A stretch of DNA of 34,040 nucleotides from an uncultured Lentisphaeria bacterium. GTDB taxonomy: Bacteria > Verrucomicrobiota > Lentisphaeria > Victivallales > Victivallaceae. Location of the stretch: NCBI GenBank assembly GCA_903840185.1, contig CAIMFA010000839.1:1-34040 (forward strand). The letters run 5' to 3'. Positions 15,230 to 22,858 of this stretch are shown here, one piece after another. The notes beneath the pieces are model-generated. The model made no database searches. It was not told where the DNA came from and worked only from the letters and a program-made list of their open reading frames with translations. The translations under genes and the position numbers were made by a program. Each line of letters begins with the position of its first letter. Position 1 is the stretch's first letter.

Positions 15230-16285
15230 TCAGCCTTTGCGGGCAAACTCAGTGCCTTTTTTCACCAGTTCAGTAATTCTGACTACTTCCATGCCTTCTT
15301 CAATGGTGATCGGATAAGGCTTGCCTTTGCGTATGGCATTGTACACACCCTGCCAGATGTCATGGACATCGCATTTGGCTTTCGGTGCGACCTTAACGGT
15401 CTTTTCAATCCATTTGAGCACTTCCGCATTGCCGAAAACTCCGTTCAGCGGGGGATTATCGGGATAGGCTTTTATCTTCAGAAATTTCTGTTTCGGGTCA
15501 ATATATTTCAGCGTAATCGAATCGCCTTGAGAGGTCAGCGCGCCCTTCGTGCCGAAAATGACGTATTCAGGTTGTGAAATAGCCGCGCCGCCGCTGATTT
15601 CCAGATCAACTATCCGGCCGTTTTTACCGGTCAGCACGATTTTCAGATGGTCCTCGGCATCGCCGACTGCGGCAATCTTTTTCAAATCGCTCCAGACGTT
15701 CGCGACCGGTGAATCCAGGAAACGCAAAGCATGATCAATGATATGCGGGCCCCAGTTGTTGAGCTGTCCGCCGCCGCATTCCATGAGTGTCTGCCAGTCA
15801 TTCCGGCGCTGATAGCCGTGACGGTGCAGTTTGACTTCATAAACGTCCCCGAGCACGCCGGAGGCGATGATTTCGCGGATGTGGTTGAACGGCGCTTCAT
15901 AGCGGCGGTTGTGCCGCAGAAACAGTTTGCCCGGATATTTTTCCGAGGCTTTCTTCAATTTTTTGGCGTCCGCATAGGTCAGCGCGATTGGTTTTTCCAG
16001 AAACACATATTTGCCAGCCGCCAGCGCCTTGAGCGCATGGGCGGTGTGATCAGGCGAACGGGTGGCGATGGAAACCAGTTCCACTTCCGGGTCTTTCAGA
16101 AACTCTTCCTGATTGCTGTAAAAGCGGCAGGACGGCAGTTTTTCCTTCGACGCCTTAATACGGTCTTTGGCGAGGTCGCAGCCGGCGACAATTTCGAACA
16201 TTTGGGGAAATTTCGAAGCCTCCGCAATATGCATGCAGTGGCCGGCCCGGCCGAGCCCCCAGATACCAACTTTGATCTTTTTCAT
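15230..16285 (-). CDS. Gfo/Idh/MocA family NAD(P)-dependent sugar oxidoreductase
   Basis: 351 residues. N-terminal Rossmann fold with GLGRAG (10-15) and the family EKP motif (97-99, in 'GKYVFLEKPIAL'). The C-terminal beta-sheet domain holds 'NNWGPHIIDHALRFL', supplying the usual catalytic Asp/His pair. Such enzymes oxidise or epimerise sugars, inositols and sugar acids using NAD(P). Cytoplasmic. It is the last gene of a minus-strand operon after two TIM-barrel isomerase paralogues (gap of 7 nt to the nearer one) and is followed by a strong terminator. The combination of oxidoreductase and isomerases is typical of catabolic modules for unusual sugars. Substrate not predictable here. Confidence 0.93.
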   Translation of the reverse strand: MKKIKVGIWGLGRAGHCMHIAEASKFPQMFEIVAGCDLAKDRIKASKEKLPSCRFYSNQEEFLKDPEVELVSIATRSPDHTAHALKALAAGKYVFLEKPIALTYADAKKLKKASEKYPGKLFLRHNRRYEAPFNHIREIIASGVLGDVYEVKLHRHGYQRRNDWQTLMECGGGQLNNWGPHIIDHALRFLDSPVANVWSDLKKIAAVGDAEDHLKIVLTGKNGRIVDLEISGGAAISQPEYVIFGTKGALTSQGDSITLKYIDPKQKFLKIKAYPDNPPLNGVFGNAEVLKWIEKTVKVAPKAKCDVHDIWQGVYNAIRKGKPYPITIEEGMEVVRITELVKKGTEFARKG

Positions 16286-16292
16286 AGTTTAT

Positions 16293-17045
16293 TTACTTTC
16301 CTATTACATTCTTGACAAACTTCAAGCTCACTGCCAGATCCTTCAGCGGATCGCGCAGATGAACGTCGTGCTCAATGTGAATCCAGCCGTCCCAGCCGAC
16401 TTTCAGCAGCATTTCAATTACTTTGGTATTGCTGAAACCGTTGTTGCCGGCGCCGAGTTCGCAGAAACGGTATTCCTTGATGCCGTCCGGGCGGGTGCCG
16501 CCGGTCAGAAACACGTCTTTCAGATGCATTACCGAAATGCGTTTGTGATACTTTTTCACGATCTCGACCGGATTTCCGCCAGCCATGCTGAGATGACCGG
16601 TATCAAACACAATCCCGGTATCGGGACAGGCTTTCAGGAAATCTTCCAGTTCTTTCTGGTTTTCAACACGCTGGTGCATGTGGTTGTGAATGGATGCGGT
16701 AACTCCCCATCTGGCGCAGGATTTGCTCATGGCGTTACAGCGGCGGCAGAATTCCTTGAAATCCACCACGCGGTCATTCTGTCCGGGATTGAGCCATACA
16801 TATTTTTTGTCCAGCGCGGCGGTCCATTCAGTGGTGACCTGGACGCTCGGACCGCGGCAGGTGCTGAAATCCATGCCCAGTTTGCGGTACAGCGCCGCTT
16901 TGTAAAGCGCGTCGGACGGGCTTACCGCTTCCAGACGCTCGGTTCCGTTAAATCCCAGTTTCTTCAGGTCCAGCAGACGCTCTTCAATGTCATACATTCC
17001 GCCGTACCACACGTTCATTCCGTAATCAGCCACTCCGAATTTCAT
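16293..17045 (-). CDS. sugar phosphate isomerase/epimerase, paralogue 1
   Basis: 250 residues, AGGGTG about 7 nt before the ATG. Xylose-isomerase-like TIM barrel. Likely metal-site residues: Asp148 and His151 in 'VFDTGHLSMAGGNP', His174 in 'VMHLKD', and the Glu of 'WIHIEHD'. It is roughly half identical to the adjacent upstream gene over its full length, including the shared block 'YRKLGMDFSTCRGPSVQ' with one change, so the two are a tandem duplication. 11 nt after the stop of that paralogue. Probably isomerises or epimerises a keto-sugar produced or used by the downstream oxidoreductase. Confidence 0.92.
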   Translation of the reverse strand: MKFGVADYGMNVWYGGMYDIEERLLDLKKLGFNGTERLEAVSPSDALYKAALYRKLGMDFSTCRGPSVQVTTEWTAALDKKYVWLNPGQNDRVVDFKEFCRRCNAMSKSCARWGVTASIHNHMHQRVENQKELEDFLKACPDTGIVFDTGHLSMAGGNPVEIVKKYHKRISVMHLKDVFLTGGTRPDGIKEYRFCELGAGNNGFSNTKVIEMLLKVGWDGWIHIEHDVHLRDPLKDLAVSLKFVKNVIGK

Positions 17046-17056
17046 TTTTTCACCCT

Positions 17057-17815
17057 TTAACTTTGTTTGGTTAAATCTATTATTGACAGTCCGCCCCTTT
17101 TGAGGTAGTCCAGACTGTTAGACAGTTCATCCAGCGGATTGAGCCTGAAATCTTCCGGTTCGATGAAGACCCAGCCGTCATATCCCGATTTGATTAAAAC
17201 TTCCAGCGTTTTCCGGTTGATGACCCCGAATCCGCCATTGCCGAGAGCCCGGTACTGGATCCTGCCGTCCACCATTTCGGCATCTTTCAAATGCACCGCG
17301 CAAATCCGGTTCAAATATTTTTTCACGATAGCGGCCGGATTGCCTCCGGCAAGTCCGATCTCGCCGACGTCAAACACCAGTCCGGCATCGGGACAGGCTT
17401 CGAGATAACGTTCAATTTCCGCCTGGGTTTCCAGCCGGGAATTCACATGATTGTGGATGCCGCAGCGCAAACCATATTTGGCGGCGGCGGCGGCAAAAGC
17501 GTTCACTCTGGTGGTAAAAGTATCAAAATCCAGTTCGCGGTCGAGGCTGCCGGGGGTGATCCATACATATTTTTTGCCGAGCCCCGCAGTCCACTCTATT
17601 CCGGCTTGAACAGACGGGCCGCGGCAGGTGCTGAAATCCATCCCCAGCCGGCGGTACAGCGCGGCTTTGCAAAGCGCGTCCGAAGCGCTCACCGCCTCCA
17701 GCCGTTCCGTTCCGGACAGACCGAGCTTTTTGATGTCCAGAAGGCGGCTTTCAATGTCATACAGTCCGCCGTCCCAGACATTCAGCCCGTAATCAGCCAC
17801 TCCGAATTTAAGCAT
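17057..17815 (-). CDS. sugar phosphate isomerase/epimerase, paralogue 2 with altered metal-site residue
   Basis: 252 residues, first gene of the operon, GGCGGA about 8 nt before the ATG. Same family and architecture as its downstream paralogue ('KFGVADYGLNVWDGG', 'GTERLEAVSASDAL', 'FSTCRGPSVQ'). At the position of His151 of paralogue 1 it has Glu152 ('VFDVGEIGLAGGNP'), while Asp149, the HLKD block and the closing 'FIEPED' Glu are kept. The change from His to Glu at a presumed metal ligand could alter metal choice, specificity or activity. Not a frameshift or truncation. Promoter and AraC-type regulator lie directly upstream. Confidence 0.92.
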   Translation of the reverse strand: MLKFGVADYGLNVWDGGLYDIESRLLDIKKLGLSGTERLEAVSASDALCKAALYRRLGMDFSTCRGPSVQAGIEWTAGLGKKYVWITPGSLDRELDFDTFTTRVNAFAAAAAKYGLRCGIHNHVNSRLETQAEIERYLEACPDAGLVFDVGEIGLAGGNPAAIVKKYLNRICAVHLKDAEMVDGRIQYRALGNGGFGVINRKTLEVLIKSGYDGWVFIEPEDFRLNPLDELSNSLDYLKRGGLSIIDLTKQS

Positions 17816-17835
17816 ATTTTTATTCCGCCATAATT

Positions 17836-17875
17836 GATTATAATGGATTATATGATTATACTATAAAGCGTACAA
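17836..17875 (-). promoter_or_regulatory. promoter of the isomerase/oxidoreductase operon with three GATTATA direct repeats
   Basis: On the minus strand TTGTAC (17870-17875) and TATAAT (17847-17852) are 17 bp apart, giving a start near 17840 and a 25-nt leader. The -10 is the middle one of three plus-strand GATTATA repeats (17836-17842, 17846-17852, 17854-17860). Direct repeats over the promoter between the operon and an AraC-type gene fit an operator, but AT-rich sequence could give them by chance. Confidence 0.5.
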
Positions 17876-17923
17876 GCTTTGTTTGGAATAGATTTATTGA
17901 GCAAAAAACTGGACTTTTTGATC

Positions 17924-18736
17924 ATGAAGTATTTTGACGGCATCAATTTTATCGGCTGCGGCGAAGACACTAACCACTTAACGGTTCAGAAAGACCGGCT
18001 TTTCGAAGGTTACTACGGCATCCAGTATAATCACAGCGGGCCGCTGGATTTCGCCACTGGCGACAGTCCGCTGAAACAGGTCGAAGGTTCTTACGCTTTC
18101 ATCACCCGCCCCGGACTGAAATTTTACTACGGCGCTCCGGCCGGGCAAACCCGCCATCATATTTTCGCCTGCTTCAAAGGCCCGCGGGTTGACCGGCTCA
18201 TCCGCCACGGACTGCTGACCATCAACTCAAGCCAGCCGTTGATCGCTATTGTCAACGCCGAACGTTTTCTCGCCACTTTGCGCGAATTGATTGAGAATAT
18301 CGGGCATAATCCGCCGCAGAATTACAACCGCGCGGTGCTGCTGCTGGAGGATCTGCTGCTGCAACTCCATGAACAGCCGTCGGAAAAACCGGAAATCAAC
18401 AGTCATCTGATACCAGGGTTGAAACAGCTGGTCAGCGCCGTTGAACAGAACCCGCAACTGGAGTGGGACTTCACCAGGGAAGCCGCCGCGCTCGGCGTAT
18501 CCTATCCGCACTTCCGCCGGATTTTCCGGCAGTACGCCGGAACTTCCCCGGTAAACCATCTGATCAAATGCCGTCTGCGCAACGCCGTCTGGCTGCTGCT
18601 GCATTCCGACGACCAGATCAGCGCCGTCGCGGAAAACTGCGGCATTCCCGACGAGTTCTACTTCTCCCGCCTGTTTAAAAAATACTACAATCTCCCCCCC
18701 CTGACCTACCGCCGCGAATTCAAAACCCGCCCGTAG
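17924..18736 (+). CDS. AraC-family transcriptional regulator
   Basis: 270 residues from ATG 17924; the longer frame begins with TTG at 17879 and adds 15 residues with no better ribosome site. Residues about 1-150 form a cupin-like sugar-sensing domain ('YGIQYNHSGPLDF', 'AFITRPGLKFYYG'). The last about 100 residues carry two helix-turn-helix units: 'WDFTREAAALGVSYPHFRRIF' and 'ISAVAENCGIPDEFYFSRLF', with the usual 'FKKYYNLPPLTYRREF' ending. It diverges from the isomerase/oxidoreductase operon with 108 nt between the starts, so it most likely controls that operon in response to its sugar substrate (inference from position). Confidence 0.92.
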   Translation: MKYFDGINFIGCGEDTNHLTVQKDRLFEGYYGIQYNHSGPLDFATGDSPLKQVEGSYAFITRPGLKFYYGAPAGQTRHHIFACFKGPRVDRLIRHGLLTINSSQPLIAIVNAERFLATLRELIENIGHNPPQNYNRAVLLLEDLLLQLHEQPSEKPEINSHLIPGLKQLVSAVEQNPQLEWDFTREAAALGVSYPHFRRIFRQYAGTSPVNHLIKCRLRNAVWLLLHSDDQISAVAENCGIPDEFYFSRLFKKYYNLPPLTYRREFKTRP

Positions 18737-18745
18737 TCCAGCCAT

Positions 18746-18770
18746 AAAAAAACCGGAGATTGCTCTCCGG
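18746..18770 (-). terminator. rho-independent terminator of the LarA-like gene
   Basis: Stem CCGGAGA/TCTCCGG (18753-18759 with 18764-18770), 4-nt loop. On the minus strand it is followed by seven T (18746-18752). It lies between the convergent AraC and LarA-like genes. Confidence 0.85.
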
Positions 18771-18793
18771 CGATAAAAACTATAGCAGGGGAA

Positions 18794-20077
18794 TCAGACG
18801 AATTTTTCTTTCAGCGCCCACAGACCCAGGGCGGGGTTGCTGATGTAGAAGATCTCTTCGCCGTTGACGGTGTTAAACCCGTCTTTCAGCGTTGCCACCT
18901 TATACTTTTCAATGGTCTCATTCAGGTCGGCATATTCGAAACCGGCATTTTCGATCTCCTGTCTGGACATTTTTGGGCCGGGACAGTAGGTGATGCGGAA
19001 ACGGCCTTCAGACGAACCATGAATAAGGTGCGCCGCCGCGCTGAGATTGTTGCGCAGTTCTTCATTTTCCTTTACCGCCTTAAGCGTGGCGGGTGTGCCG
19101 TGATAGCCGTATTTCCGGATCAGGCGGTCAATCTCTTTGTCCTCGCCGAATTCCTTCAAGGCGGGGGCCAGAACGATCAGTTCGCCGCCGTCGGCGATGG
19201 CCATGCGGGTGCGGTAAACCGACTTGTTGCCCAGCCAGGTGCTTTTGAATTCTTCGGGGTCCAGATAGACCACGACTTTTTTCATGGGTTTGTCGAGCAG
19301 CAGCAGATTGGTCTGCTGGCTGAGCTTGCAGGCCGCCAGGAAAGCTTTTTCATCGTCGCCGCTGAAGAATCCGCGCATTTCCATCTTTCCGGAGACGCTG
19401 CCTTTGGCCATAACGGTCAGCATATAGACAATCGGCAGATCGCCGAGAAAGTCATTGACGCCGCGGTTGAACAGTTTGCGCACCGGCGAATCCGCCTGTC
19501 CCATGATCCGTTCCATGTTGTACGCCGCGCCGAGGAAATGGGATTTGTTGATAGTATCGGCGCCGCCGACTCCAACCATGATATTTTTGGTGTAATTGGC
19601 CATGCCGACGACTTCATGCGGCACCACCTGCCCGATAGACAGGATCAGGTCATAGCCTTCAAACAGGATCTTATTGACTTCAACCTTGACGCTGTAATCA
19701 ACCCTGCCTTCCGACCATTCTTTCAGCAGTTCGCCGGAAACCGTGCCTTTCATGACCACATCGTTCCGCCAGTCATGGACTTTGAAACAACTCAGCGGGA
19801 TGTTCTGTCCGAACATTGCCCGGAGTTCATGTTCCGGCATCGCCGCATGAGTGCCGAGCGCCGGAATGATGTCAACCTGACATTTGCCTGCCAGCATTTC
19901 ATAGATCATGGCCGTGATCGGTCCCGCATAAGAATTGGCGCGGGTGATGTCCGGCGGAATCAGCAGCACTTTCTTAAAACTGCCGCCTGCTTTGTCCAAA
20001 GTCTCTTTTATCAATTGACGCAGCTCATTATCGCTGATGGCCAGCGTTTCGCCGCTTTTTGTTGCAAAAATGCCCAT
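18794..20077 (-). CDS. lactate racemase LarA-like protein (nickel-pincer cofactor family)
   Basis: 427 residues, AGGAG 8 nt before the ATG. LarA/DUF2088 family by motif order: 'PPDITRANS' with Arg46 (family D-x-T-R), 'GTHAAMPEHEL' with His77, 'VVPHEVVGMANYTKNIMVG' with His154 and Lys164 (the Lys that carries the nickel-pincer cofactor in LarA lies at the equivalent place), and His180 in 'INKSH'. All expected cofactor-contact residues seem present. Members racemise lactate or epimerise other 2-hydroxy acids and sugar acids. No larB/C/E cofactor genes are in the window. Beside a sugar oxidoreductase/isomerase module, a sugar-acid substrate is more likely than lactate (inference). It has its own promoter and terminator. 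Confidence 0.88.
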   Translation of the reverse strand: MGIFATKSGETLAISDNELRQLIKETLDKAGGSFKKVLLIPPDITRANSYAGPITAMIYEMLAGKCQVDIIPALGTHAAMPEHELRAMFGQNIPLSCFKVHDWRNDVVMKGTVSGELLKEWSEGRVDYSVKVEVNKILFEGYDLILSIGQVVPHEVVGMANYTKNIMVGVGGADTINKSHFLGAAYNMERIMGQADSPVRKLFNRGVNDFLGDLPIVYMLTVMAKGSVSGKMEMRGFFSGDDEKAFLAACKLSQQTNLLLLDKPMKKVVVYLDPEEFKSTWLGNKSVYRTRMAIADGGELIVLAPALKEFGEDKEIDRLIRKYGYHGTPATLKAVKENEELRNNLSAAAHLIHGSSEGRFRITYCPGPKMSRQEIENAGFEYADLNETIEKYKVATLKDGFNTVNGEEIFYISNPALGLWALKEKFV

Positions 20078-20107
20078 TTATTCAACTCCTGATTGCAAAT
20101 ATTAACT

Positions 20108-20151
20108 GTTTAGTGCATTTTAACTATATCCTAACGTTTAGTGCCAGTCAA
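20108..20151 (-). promoter_or_regulatory. promoter of the LarA-like gene with two GTTTAGTGC operator-like repeats
   Basis: Minus strand TTGACT (20146-20151), 17-bp spacer, TATAGT (20123-20128), start near 20116 and a leader of about 39 nt. The 9-bp sequence GTTTAGTGC occurs at 20108-20116 (start-site region) and 20136-20144 (within the spacer), 28 bp apart. Two identical repeats overlapping the promoter suggest repression. Confidence 0.6.
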
Positions 20152-20217
20152 TATCAAACATAAGGAAAAAGCCGTACAGTTTGAATAATTTGTGCAATTT
20201 TAATGTTTTTCTAACAA

Positions 20218-20255
20218 TTGCTTTACCTGTTTCTAAGAATCTAATATTATATTAG
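20218..20255 (+). promoter_or_regulatory. promoter of the response regulator gene with a 15-bp palindrome at the -10
   Basis: TTGCTT (20218-20223) and TAATAT (20242-20247) are 18 bp apart. The -10 lies in a perfect palindrome CTAATAT-T-ATATTAG (20241-20255). Leader to the ATG at 20293 is about 38 nt. Confidence 0.45.
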
Positions 20256-20292
20256 CTATTGTATGATAAAAATTATGAATGGAAAAAATAAA

Positions 20293-20991
20293 ATGGCTAA
20301 AGAGAAAATTCTGATTATCGAAGACGAAGAGGACATTCAGGAACTAATTACCTACAATTTAAAGAAAGAAGGTTATGACAACCTGAAAATCGCCGATTCC
20401 GGTGAAGACGGCCTGAAAATGGTCTCGACGTTCGCACCGGATGTCGTGCTGCTGGATCTGATGCTGCCGGGGATGGACGGGCTTTCCGTCTGCCGCAACC
20501 TGAAAAGCAATGCCGAAACCGCCAAAATTCCGATTGTCATGCTTACCGCGAAGAGCGAGGAAACCGATATCATCATCGGCCTGGAAATGGGGGCTGACGA
20601 CTATGTTACGAAACCTTTCAGCCCGAAAGTGCTGGTCGCCAGAATCAAGTCTGTGCTCCGGCGCAGCCGCGACAACAGCGACGACGAAGTCCGTGATATT
20701 ATTAAACGCGGCGTGCTGCTGATCAACCGCGGCAAACGGGAGGCGACGCTTTCCGGCAAACCGCTGGTATTGACTTTTTCCGAATTCGAGATCCTTTATA
20801 TGCTGGCGCGGCGCCCGGGCTGGGTGTATACCAGAAATCAGATCGTCAATGCCGTGAAAGGCGATGACTACCCGGTTACTGAAAGGTCCATTGACGTTCA
20901 GATTGTCGGCTTGAGGAAAAAGCTGGGAAATTCCGGCAGCGCCATTGAAACTGTCAGAGGCGTCGGCTATCGTTTCAATGAAGATTTTTAA
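20293..20991 (+). CDS. phoB: OmpR/PhoB-family response regulator
   Basis: 232 residues from ATG 20293 (family-like start 'AKEKILIIEDEEDIQEL'); in-frame ATGs at 20263 and 20275 only add a poorly supported extension close to the predicted transcription start. Receiver domain about 1-120 with acidic pair Glu10/Asp11, phospho-acceptor Asp55 ('VVLLDLMLPGMDG'), Thr85 and Lys107 ('DYVTKPF'). C-terminal winged helix about 135-230 of OmpR type ('LTFSEFEILYMLARRPGWVYTR', 'ERSIDVQIVGLRKKLG', 'VRGVGYRF'). The PhoR-like kinase gene follows after 20 nt. The pair is phosphate-type by sequence; no phosphate-transport genes are in the window, so the name phoB is tentative. Confidence 0.93.
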   Translation: MAKEKILIIEDEEDIQELITYNLKKEGYDNLKIADSGEDGLKMVSTFAPDVVLLDLMLPGMDGLSVCRNLKSNAETAKIPIVMLTAKSEETDIIIGLEMGADDYVTKPFSPKVLVARIKSVLRRSRDNSDDEVRDIIKRGVLLINRGKREATLSGKPLVLTFSEFEILYMLARRPGWVYTRNQIVNAVKGDDYPVTERSIDVQIVGLRKKLGNSGSAIETVRGVGYRFNEDF

Positions 20992-21011
20992 ATGAATCGG
21001 AAGCATATTTA

Positions 21012-22778
21012 ATGAAGAATGATCTGTTTCATTTTTTTCCGGTAATCGTAATTACGGTTGCATGTCTTCTGCTGGGAGTCATCTGGCACCAGTCGGGCTG
21101 CATTGAAAAAGTCTATCTTGACCGCGTGCAGGACGGCCTGCTGGTCAGAACTAAATTCCTTTCTTATGAGATTAAAAGACTTATCGCTGATAAGAACCAT
21201 GCGGTTTTGAATCAATTCTGTGATACTGTTTCCAAAGAAAGCAGCACCCGGATTACCATAATCGAGCCGGACGGCAAAGTCCTGCATGATTCGTCCAATG
21301 ACGCCGACAATATGGCCAATCACGCCAAAAGGCCGGAGGTAATTCAAGCGATGAGCGGAACCCCGGCGGTTGTCACCCGCTACAGCACTACGCTGAATCA
21401 GCGGTTGATCTACGCCGCCATCCCCATTACTGAAGATAACGGTAAAAATTATGTTTTGCGTACTGCCGTTTCATTTAAATCGGTGGATGAGGCGCTTGCT
21501 GCCGCCGAGCGGCAGATTACGCTGGCGTTCATCCTCGTAACCGGTTTTGTTACTGTGTTCAGCATCATTATCGTGCGCCGTCTGGCGAGGCCGATCGAGC
21601 AGATGCGCGTAAGCGCCGCCCAGATCGCCGCCGGCAACCTGAACGTAAAACTGCCGGTTCCGGCTGGCGGCTCCATCCGGGATCTGGCGCTATCCATGAA
21701 CAACATGGCGGAACAGCTGAAAATGCGCATTGCTCAGATCACTACGGAGAAAAATGAACGTGACGCCATGTTCGCCAGCATGACCGAAGGGGTGATTGCG
21801 GTTGACCTGAAAGGCATTATTCTTGATATCAATCCGGCGGCGTACAAGATTTTTGATCTGCCCGCCGACGCGGTCGGGCTGTCATTCTACGGCGTGGTCC
21901 GCAATACCGAACTGCATGCGTTTCTCGAGCAGATCATCAAGGAAAAGAAGCCGATTGAAAGCGAATTCACTTTTTACGGCACCATGGAACGCCATATCCG
22001 GATCAAGGGAACCGTCATCCGGATGGACGGAGATAATGTCAGCGCCGTGCTGATTGTGCTTTCGGATTTCACCCGGATCAAGAAACTGGAAAACTTCCGC
22101 CGGGACTTTATCGCAGACGTCTCCCATGAGATAAAAACTCCGCTGACCGCGCTTAAAGGGGCGGTTGAGACCTTGCAGGAAGGCGCCATCAATGAACCGG
22201 AAAGCGCCGCCAAATTCATGGACATCATCTCCCGCCATTCCGACCGGCTGAACGCGCTGGTCAGGGACATTCTTAGCCTGTCTGAACTGGAACGCAAAAC
22301 CAGCAGCGAGGAAATGGATTTCGGCGTGGTTAAAATTGCCGGCCCGGTAACCGGGGCGGTCGAGCTGTGCAAAGAGCGCGCAACCTCAAAAAACATCTCG
22401 TTGAAACTGACCGAGCCAATTGGCGATTTTAAGGTCAAAGGCGATGCGCAACTGCTTGAACAGGCAATTTTAAACCTGATCGACAACGCCATTAAATACA
22501 ATCTGCCGGGAACTAGAATCCAGGTAGGCGTCATTGCATCAGGCAGGGATATTTTCATCAGTGTGTCCGATGACGGCTGCGGAATCGCCCAGGAGCATCT
22601 GCCGAGGCTGTTTGAGCGCTTTTACCGGGTGGACAAGGCGCGCAGCCGGAAACTGGGCGGAACCGGACTGGGACTGGCGATCGTCAAGCATATTGCCCAG
22701 CTGCACAAAGGTTCGGCTGAGGTTCAGAGCACTGTCGGCAAAGGCAGCATTTTCACTATCCGGCTGCCGGCTGCATAA
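21012..22778 (+). CDS. phoR: PhoR-like sensor histidine kinase (HAMP-PAS-HisKA-HATPase)
   Basis: 588 residues, GGAAG 8 nt before the ATG. Order: membrane helix about 9-27; extracytoplasmic sensor about 30-168 with 'STRITIIEPDGKVLHDS'; second membrane helix about 170-189; HAMP about 190-242 ('RRLARPIEQM'); PAS about 250-355 ('SMTEGVIAVDLKGIILDINPAA'); HisKA with phospho-His372 in 'ADVSHEIKTPLTALKG'; HATPase with N box 'LNLIDNAIKYN' (about 487-497), G1 'DDGCGI' (520-525), F box 'FERFYRVD' and G2 'GGTGLGL' (549-555). All catalytic boxes are intact. The large periplasmic sensor differs from E. coli PhoR, which has almost none, but resembles PhoR of Gram-positives and PVC bacteria. Confidence 0.93.
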   Translation: MKNDLFHFFPVIVITVACLLLGVIWHQSGCIEKVYLDRVQDGLLVRTKFLSYEIKRLIADKNHAVLNQFCDTVSKESSTRITIIEPDGKVLHDSSNDADNMANHAKRPEVIQAMSGTPAVVTRYSTTLNQRLIYAAIPITEDNGKNYVLRTAVSFKSVDEALAAAERQITLAFILVTGFVTVFSIIIVRRLARPIEQMRVSAAQIAAGNLNVKLPVPAGGSIRDLALSMNNMAEQLKMRIAQITTEKNERDAMFASMTEGVIAVDLKGIILDINPAAYKIFDLPADAVGLSFYGVVRNTELHAFLEQIIKEKKPIESEFTFYGTMERHIRIKGTVIRMDGDNVSAVLIVLSDFTRIKKLENFRRDFIADVSHEIKTPLTALKGAVETLQEGAINEPESAAKFMDIISRHSDRLNALVRDILSLSELERKTSSEEMDFGVVKIAGPVTGAVELCKERATSKNISLKLTEPIGDFKVKGDAQLLEQAILNLIDNAIKYNLPGTRIQVGVIASGRDIFISVSDDGCGIAQEHLPRLFERFYRVDKARSRKLGGTGLGLAIVKHIAQLHKGSAEVQSTVGKGSIFTIRLPAA

Positions 22779-22858
22779 GGCTCCATGAGTAACGCCTGCT
22801 CCGCCGGCAGGAATGCGTTTCACGCAGGAATAAGGGAAGAAAGGAAGAAAGTTTCGGG

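Noticed and set aside
14980-15246. An 88-codon open frame on the minus strand translating to SSVFSLQ repeats
   Set aside because: It is a translation of the ACTGAAG heptamer array with no ribosome site, and its start overlaps the oxidoreductase gene.
19019-20092. A 357-codon open frame on the plus strand opposite the LarA-like gene
   Set aside because: The minus strand carries the complete LarA motif set, promoter, ribosome site and terminator. The plus frame has none of these and no family features.
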